DNA of 41,788 nt, taken from Chloroflexota bacterium. Its GTDB lineage: Bacteria > Chloroflexota > Anaerolineae > Aggregatilineales > Phototrophicaceae. Under the pieces are notes generated by a model that ran no database searches, had not been told where the DNA came from, and saw nothing but the letters and a program-made list of their open reading frames with translations. Position 1 is the stretch's first letter. Each line of letters begins with the position of its first letter. Location of the stretch: NCBI GenBank assembly GCA_003242205.1, contig QGUR01000003.1:1-41788 (forward strand), given 5' to 3'. Position numbers and translations under genes: made by a program. Positions 35,201 to 41,788 of this stretch are shown here, in pieces.

Positions 35201-36249
35201 TTCTGATCCAATTCGGGAATTACGACGAGGCACTGGAGATTCTGGAACAAGCGCTCGAAATCGACGGCAGCAACGCCAACACGTGGGCCAAGCACGGGCA
35301 GGCGCTGCGCCGCGTAAACCGGCTGGAAGAATCGCTGCGAAGTTTTACACGAGCGGTCGAACTCGATCCGACATATGCCTGGGCCTGGAACGGGCGCGGT
35401 CTGACGTTGAGCGCCATGGGCGCGCGAGCCAAGGCCATTGAATGCTTCCGGCGCGCGACGGAACTCGATCCCAACGACGTCTGGTACTGGTACAACCTCG
35501 GCGATGAATACGTCGCCATGAACCGGTTTCAGGATGCCATTCCCGCGCTGCAACGGGCTACCGTGCTGAACAGCCAGCACGCGGCAAGCTGGGCCAAACT
35601 GGGGCAGGCACTGCGTCGCCTTGGGCATTTCGCGCAAGCGCTGGACGCCTATGACCGGGCGTTGTCGCTGAACCCGCGCTATGCATGGGCCTGGAACGGG
35701 CGCGCGCAGGCGCTGGCAGGGCTGGAACGTCGTGAGGAAGCGCTTGCCAGTTACGAACGGGCAATCGACGAAGATCCGAGCGTCATCTGGTACTATACAA
35801 ACCTCGTCGATCTGCTGCTTGAGCTTCAGAAACGGCGCGAGGCGCTGGCAGTCATTGACCGGGCAGTTCAACAACTGCCGTTTAATGCCACCGGATGGGC
35901 GCATCGTGGCAAAGTGCTGCGTCGCCTGCGCCGGTATGAGGAAGCCATCGACAGTTATCAGAAGGCGCTGGAACTGGACGAAACCTATGCCTGGGCCTGG
36001 AACGGGCTGGGGCTGGCGCAACTGGCGCTTAAGCAGTGGCAGGAAGCGCGTGCAAGTTTCGAACAGGCCGTGCGCTATAACCCGTCAGATACCTGGTTCT
36101 GGCATAATTTTGGCGAGGCGCTGATGCTGCTCGGCATGAACCGGGAAGCGGCCGAAGCGTTCGAGCGCGCGCTCGCCCTTACGCCCCGGCATGAACCATC
36201 GCTGAAAAAGTTGCGAATCGTACGCAAGCGGTTGAAGGACAACATTTGA
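32203..36249 (+). CDS. Soluble Ser/Thr protein kinase fused to about 22 TPR repeats
   Basis: The 1348-residue product has a helical N-terminal region (1-265), a Hanks kinase domain (about 277-565) with RGGMGIVY, Lys308, HRDLKPAN (407-414), DFG (427-429) and SPEQ, then a TPR solenoid from about 582 to the end. There is no signal peptide or membrane helix. The kinase keeps all catalytic residues. ATG 32203 lies 4 bases after the Clp stop codon, so translation is probably coupled. The last bases overlap the FHA start (TGATG). The TPR array probably recruits client or partner proteins for phosphorylation, with the Clp unfoldase and the FHA protein as likely partners by operon context. Confidence 0.93.
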   Translation: MEIPQTGRQPLPVSDDDIRLALRRPHPQDNVDFFATDPNPEIRRLGQLALRREDINDQFALGDLCAKRSLTDDKRLLVFYVAKTLIAYRRALQDADNDVDRTLAHRAVDEFIAWVLATAHKYPTRRNIAVALWAVAEAESSSLLALVDRPASWLNTALVEKLLNQYRENQPRQPDQEAARTTPEQPTIVAPDISEFGLSQSLATIGENTIDTAALTFEAERSLIDVLDETRFERAASVPYSVDAIPEIEPVRTALASTLQTVVEDSGNEFRIGERIEGRYEIADLRRGGMGIVYLCYDHENREPVAIKSFQGRFFDNERAVARFFQEAATWIHLEKHRHIVQARLVQNIAGRPHIILEHISGPEGLGPDLKSWIDHKRLDLVNAIEFGLHIALGMQHATRKVPGLVHRDLKPANILVTHDGIAKVTDFGLVRSVEIEDLALDGEADNNGDHSAAERLTRIGAIIGTAPYMSPEQCQSLDADIRSDIYAFGCVLYEMLTGRTLFRAHKFDAWIQAHLHEQPVFDAEVEARIPQRLRELTLACVAKAPDDRPPHWGAIVDELSAIYREVVGHAPILEVTGPALEARELMDKGYSLTELKRYDEALEAYDQAIALQPRYAWAWARKGRTLRLLNRLDESLSCFERALEIDPNYAWAWRGKGMILERLERWEEALYCYRTAAHLQPGDPWHWCNQAEVLQHLGRYEEAIPLLETAIKVDPSHSNSWARLGQIYRLMKRYDDAINAYERAVQIDPSYGWAQNGLGLALKAVGRYRDALIAFKKAARHQPDDVWHWYNIAEMLIELGQYQDAVEPAFEATRVDSNHAFSWAKLGQALRYVKRYDEALAAYQRAIELQPDYAWAINGMGIVLEQLGRYEEALEAYRRSASLGEPDVWHLYNQGNVLVLLGRCEEAIPLLRGAIELNPGHTRSWARLGNALRQLGRMREALEAYEQATASDPSFAWAWNELGITLEAMGRKREALEAYRNASVSTPDEPLYLYQQADLLIQFGNYDEALEILEQALEIDGSNANTWAKHGQALRRVNRLEESLRSFTRAVELDPTYAWAWNGRGLTLSAMGARAKAIECFRRATELDPNDVWYWYNLGDEYVAMNRFQDAIPALQRATVLNSQHAASWAKLGQALRRLGHFAQALDAYDRALSLNPRYAWAWNGRAQALAGLERREEALASYERAIDEDPSVIWYYTNLVDLLLELQKRREALAVIDRAVQQLPFNATGWAHRGKVLRRLRRYEEAIDSYQKALELDETYAWAWNGLGLAQLALKQWQEARASFEQAVRYNPSDTWFWHNFGEALMLLGMNREAAEAFERALALTPRHEPSLKKLRIVRKRLKDNI
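34150..36246 (+). repeat. Higher-order tandem repeat: three-TPR, 306-bp unit
   Basis: The TPRs fall into three types repeating in strict A-B-C order. Type A opens with YAWAWNG, type B with DVWHWYN, type C with H-x-x-SWAKLGQALR. Type A units start at 34150, 34456, 34762, 35068, 35374, 35680 and 35986, each exactly 306 bases (102 residues) apart. The last C unit is truncated after 19 residues. All seven cycles are in frame without insertions. Confidence 0.93.
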
Positions 36250-36632
36250 TGCTGATGGGTAAGGAAATTTCGATCACGTTTATGAGCGGCCCGTGGGATG
36301 GAAAGACGCTGCGCTTTGAGCAGCCAGAGGCAGGGGAAGAACTGATCCTGACCATCGGGCGGCGTGAAGGCTGTGACGTTCAACTCACCTATGATAATCA
36401 GGTGTCGCGGGTACATGCGCGGCTGGGATGCACCTCCAATCAGGTGACTGCCAGCGAGTCGGTCCCAAACCCTTTCGTCCTATCGTTCTGGTTGCAGGAC
36501 AGCGGTAGCCGGAATGGTACGTTTGTGGAGCGCGAAAAAGAGCCGATACGCGGGCGAGTCAGCCTCCGTCCGGGAACGCTATTCCGCATTGGCAAGACGT
36601 GGCTGCGGCTTGACGTTCCCCTGTCGCTGTGA
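36249..36632 (+). CDS. FHA-domain protein
   Basis: The 127-residue product is essentially one FHA domain, which binds phosphothreonine peptides. Conserved positions are GR (37-38), SRVHARL (53-59) and DSGSRNGTFV (84-93), the loop residues that contact the phosphate and the +3 position. An extra loop (about 60-78) separates two strands. ATG 36249 overlaps the stop of the kinase gene by one base (TGATG). A second ATG at 36255 is possible. It ends overlapping the hydrolase gene. As the next gene after a kinase with TPRs, it is the likely reader of that kinase's product. Confidence 0.92.
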   Translation: MLMGKEISITFMSGPWDGKTLRFEQPEAGEELILTIGRREGCDVQLTYDNQVSRVHARLGCTSNQVTASESVPNPFVLSFWLQDSGSRNGTFVEREKEPIRGRVSLRPGTLFRIGKTWLRLDVPLSL

Positions 36633-37477
36633 ACATGACAGTCACCAAACATACCGCTCAACTGCGCTCGTTCGATGATCTCCGGCTGTTCGTATCTCGA
36701 TGGACGCCAGACGGTCCGCCGCAAGCGCTGCTGATCATCATTCACGGCTACGGCGAACATAGCCGCCGTTACACGCACGTCGCGCGTTACTTCGCTGAGC
36801 GAGGCTTTGCCGTGGCAGCGCTGGATTATCGCGGGCACGGACTAAGCGAAGGCCCGCGCGCAACGGTGATACGCTTTCATCACGTCATCTCAGACATCGA
36901 GGTCTGTTACAACTGGGCGCGGCAATTCTGGCCCGACCTGCCGGTCTATCTGATCGGCCATAGTCTGGGCGCGCTGGCAACCCTGTTGTTCCTGTTGTCG
37001 GCAGACCGGGAGGTCGCCGGAGTGGTCCTTTCCGGCGCGCCGCTGGCGGCCGCGTGTACGCCATGGCCGCTGGTACAACTGGCGCGGGTGCTGAACCGGG
37101 TTACGCCGGGCTGGCGGATCGTACCGATCAACCCGTTTGGCATCACACGCAATCGGGAAGTCATCAGGGCATCGCTGGCCGATCCGCTGATGACAATCGC
37201 CCCTATCAGCGCGCATCTGGCCCACGAGATCATCGGCGAATCACGTTTTGTCCTGAACCAGCTAAGCAGTCTGGAGACGCCGATCCTTTACCTGCATGGC
37301 GCGAAAGACGGCGTTGTGTCTGCCACCGGCAGTCAAAAAGCCTACGAGCGAACGGGCGGGCACGACAAAACGCTCATCATCTACCCTGAGCTTGCCCACG
37401 AACTGTTCAACGAGCCGGAACGCGAGCAGGTGTTGGCCGATGTGTTCGCGTGGCTGCAAGCGCGCGTTGGCGGCTGA
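36629..37477 (+). CDS. Monoacylglycerol-lipase-like alpha/beta hydrolase (Hydrolase_4)
   Basis: The 282-residue product matches the serine aminopeptidase S33/monoacylglycerol lipase family, which hydrolyses glycerol esters or lysophospholipids. Landmarks are HGYGEHSRRY (39-48), the nucleophile elbow GHSLG (110-114, Ser112), Asp227 in GAKDGVV, and His257 in ELAHELFNEPER. GTG 36629 overlaps the FHA stop by 4 bases (GTGA); ATG 36635 is an alternative and neither has a strong ribosome site. It closes the Clp-kinase-FHA operon. Its role in a phosphosignalling operon is not obvious; membrane-lipid turnover is one possibility. Confidence 0.88.
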   Translation: MNMTVTKHTAQLRSFDDLRLFVSRWTPDGPPQALLIIIHGYGEHSRRYTHVARYFAERGFAVAALDYRGHGLSEGPRATVIRFHHVISDIEVCYNWARQFWPDLPVYLIGHSLGALATLLFLLSADREVAGVVLSGAPLAAACTPWPLVQLARVLNRVTPGWRIVPINPFGITRNREVIRASLADPLMTIAPISAHLAHEIIGESRFVLNQLSSLETPILYLHGAKDGVVSATGSQKAYERTGGHDKTLIIYPELAHELFNEPEREQVLADVFAWLQARVGG

Positions 37478-37499
37478 TGCCAACTAGCACCACCCCCCT

Positions 37500-37529
37500 T
37501 TGACACGGTGAGGCATCGTCCCTTATTCT
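37500..37529 (+). promoter_or_regulatory. Promoter for the EamA transporter gene
   Basis: A perfect -35 TTGACA (37500-37505) and TATTCT (37524-37529) are 18 bases apart, 52 bases before TTG 37582. This gives the transporter its own transcription after the Clp operon. Confidence 0.6.
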
Positions 37530-37581
37530 GTGCAGGTGCAGCCTGACGACATAATCGAATATCCACGAATGAGGTGCATGT

Positions 37582-38508
37582 TTGAATAAATGGCTCGGAT
37601 TCTGGATGCTGTCATTGATCTGGGGATCGTCATTTCTCCTGATTCGCATCAGCGTGGAGGAAATGGATGAGCTTCAGATCGTCTTTATGCGCAGCCTGAT
37701 CGCTGCCATCGGCCTGAATGCCATCCTGTTCCTGCGCGGCAAGCGCTGGCCGACTGACTGGCGCACGCTCCGATCGCTGATACTGCTCGGCGTGATGAAT
37801 CCCGCTATTCCGTTCATCCTGATTACGTGGGGCGAAAAATCGGTCGAAAGCGGTCTGGCCAGCGTATTGCAGTCAACGGCGGCGCTCTTCGGGCTAATTT
37901 TCGCCCATTTCGCGTTTGCCGACGAACGCATGAACATGCAAAAAGCGCTCGGCCTTGGCCTTGGCTTCATCGGCGTGCTCGTGCTTTCAAGTCGCAGTTG
38001 GGCCGCGGGCGCGGTCCTGACAGGCGATCTGCTCGGCCAGCTTGCGATTGTCGTCGCGTCCCTGTTCTATGCCCTGTCGACCACCTACAGCAAGCTCTCG
38101 ATCCATGACCTGGAGCCGATCATGATTTCAGCCGGGGCGATGACAACTGCCGCAATTATTACCGGGATTCTGATGCTGGTCGCGCCCCTTGCCGGGGGCA
38201 GTGCGCCCGTTCCGTTGACTGATGTCAGCACAAACGTGTTACTGTCGGTGCTCATGCTCGGCTTTATGAACACGTTTATCGCCTATCTCATCTTCTATAG
38301 TCTTGTGCGTTCGTTGGGGGCAGGCCGCACGCAGATGGTGACCTACGTTGTGCCTGTCGTCGGGTTGTTTTTGGGCGCGGTTTTCCTAAACGAAGTGATT
38401 GACGCACGTCTGATAGCCGGCGCGAGTCTTATCTTCGCGGGCATTGCTCTGGTCAACCTGCAATTGGGGCGTATACGGTTCCTGCGCCGCGTTCAGCCAG
38501 CCCCCTGA
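37582..38508 (+). CDS. EamA/DMT-family transporter
   Basis: The 308-residue product has ten predicted membrane helices in two EamA halves, the drug/metabolite transporter arrangement. The first half has LIWGSSFLLIRISVEE and the second AIVVASLFYALSTTYSKL, with GRTQMVTYVVPVVGLFLGAVFLNE near the end, all typical of the family. The substrate (amino acid, sugar or metabolite export) cannot be deduced. TTG 37582 has GAGG 7-8 bases upstream. An inverted repeat spans its stop codon. Confidence 0.88.
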   Translation: MNKWLGFWMLSLIWGSSFLLIRISVEEMDELQIVFMRSLIAAIGLNAILFLRGKRWPTDWRTLRSLILLGVMNPAIPFILITWGEKSVESGLASVLQSTAALFGLIFAHFAFADERMNMQKALGLGLGFIGVLVLSSRSWAAGAVLTGDLLGQLAIVVASLFYALSTTYSKLSIHDLEPIMISAGAMTTAAIITGILMLVAPLAGGSAPVPLTDVSTNVLLSVLMLGFMNTFIAYLIFYSLVRSLGAGRTQMVTYVVPVVGLFLGAVFLNEVIDARLIAGASLIFAGIALVNLQLGRIRFLRRVQPAP

Positions 38509-38521
38509 AGCAGGGCTGGCT
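38495..38521 (+). repeat. Hairpin spanning the EamA stop codon
   Basis: AGCCAGCCC (38495-38503) and GGGCTGGCT (38513-38521) form a perfect 9-bp stem with a 9-base loop containing the TGA stop. No T-run follows on the plus strand, so it is a weak or factor-dependent terminator, or protects the 3' end of the mRNA. Confidence 0.55.
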
Positions 38522-38533
38522 ACAACAGGAAAC

Positions 38534-38556
38534 AAAAAAGCGACCGGGAGGTCGCT
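38534..38556 (-). terminator. Intrinsic terminator of the rRNA operon
   Basis: On the minus strand a 7-bp stem (AGCGACC / GGTCGCT) with a 4-base loop runs into a T6 tract. It lies about 55 bases downstream of the 5S rRNA 3' end. Confidence 0.85.
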
Positions 38557-38611
38557 CGTTCGTTGTTGCAGCTTGTTGGTTGGGCTTTGGAATACGATAA
38601 CGCAGGCAAGG

Positions 38612-38730
<119 letters not shown>

Positions 38731-38770
38731 CGCCCGCGTCTCGCTTCCGCTCGCTGTTACGCTTTCCTCA

Positions 38771-38849
38771 CCACAGACATCCCCGCTCGCAAGCCCTGGT
38801 TCTCACGCACGTCCTCGACCAGACGACCCTTCTCCCCGCAGCACACTCA
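38771..38849 (-). other. 23S-5S spacer with 3' half of the 23S processing stem
   Basis: No tRNA is seen in the 23S-5S spacer. On the minus strand TGTGCTGCG (38845-38837), a TCGTCTGGTC segment (about 38830-38821) and TGTCTGTGG (38779-38771) are complementary, in the right order, to segments upstream of the 23S 5' end. They should form the long stem cut by RNase III. Confidence 0.7.
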
Positions 38850-41688
<2,839 letters not shown>

Positions 41689-41788
41689 CCCATGTGCTGC
41701 GAAGACAACGATCGTCTCGTCGTTCCCGCGCGTGTCCCCTCGCTTGCTTTCTCGCGTTTCTGTCTGTGGTTGGTAAGCTGCGCACCGC
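41689..41788 (-). other. 23S leader with 5' half of the processing stem
   Basis: On the minus strand this is the end of the 16S-23S spacer. It has CCACAGACA (41769-41761), a GACGAGACGA segment (about 41724-41715) and CGCAGCACA (41701-41693), complementary to the spacer downstream of 23S. No tRNA is present in these 100 bases; the 16S gene lies beyond the window. Confidence 0.7.

Noticed and set aside
29832..36632. Type VI secretion or other contractile injection cluster
   Set aside because: Clp, kinase and FHA are shared with such clusters, but no sheath, tube, baseplate or VgrG-like gene occurs, and the Clp has an LGF loop typical of ClpP partners.
38731..38849. tRNA gene in the 23S-5S spacer
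   Set aside because: No T-loop GTTCGAnTC-type sequence or cloverleaf was found; the segment is explained by the processing stem.

Overview
The window reads as one assembly contig from a high-GC bacterium, most probably a Chloroflexota member of the Anaerolineae type. This is inferred from the gene mix: a DUF4388/MglA-like GTPase pair, many Ser/Thr kinases, a DUF3048 lipoprotein, an immune-inhibitor-A-like secreted protein, and frequent TTG/GTG starts with good Shine-Dalgarno sites. I ran no database search, so the taxon is an inference. The first 68 bases are not genomic. They match, in register, a mutated Illumina P7/i7/Nextera adapter. The other end stops in the leader of a 23S rRNA gene, where short-read assemblies commonly break.

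Left third (145-9918). A response regulator with a degenerate GGDEF domain and an O-methyltransferase diverge. A five-gene minus-strand operon (6778 down to 2042) follows, starting from a near-consensus promoter. It encodes a DUF4388 protein, a Ras/MglA-like GTPase, an alpha/beta hydrolase, a left-handed beta-helix acyltransferase-like protein, and a protein resembling cyanobacterial long-chain acyl-ACP reductase. The last three genes overlap. Plus-strand genes then encode a DUF3048 lipoprotein, a zinc-ribbon protein with a trypsin-like domain lacking the catalytic His and Ser, and a YbjN-like protein.

Middle (9915-27915). This part holds a non-RD membrane kinase, a secreted protein with an immune-inhibitor-A-like sandwich and PDZ domain but no HExxH, a 1069-residue protein possibly of the GAP1 family, a DUF423 membrane protein and a CPBP protease. 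A DtxR-family regulator has its own promoter, a candidate operator and a strong terminator. Upstream of it lies a pair encoding a very large secreted beta protein and a beta-propeller/diheme cytochrome. A small P-loop kinase and a membrane-anchored AAA ATPase diverge from overlapping promoters.

Right third (27923-41788). A membrane Ser/Thr kinase diverges from a tight four-gene operon encoding a Clp unfoldase without a middle domain, a soluble kinase fused to about 22 TPRs, an FHA protein and a monoacylglycerol-lipase-like hydrolase. This is the most system-like locus in the window: an unfoldase, a kinase scaffold and a phosphothreonine reader made together. An EamA transporter follows, and then the 3' part of an rRNA operon on the minus strand (23S, 5S, terminator). 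The 23S gene is bracketed by complementary processing-stem sequences.

No CRISPR array, insertion sequence, integrase or tRNA was recognised. No gene-free stretch exceeds about 300 bases outside the rRNA operon.
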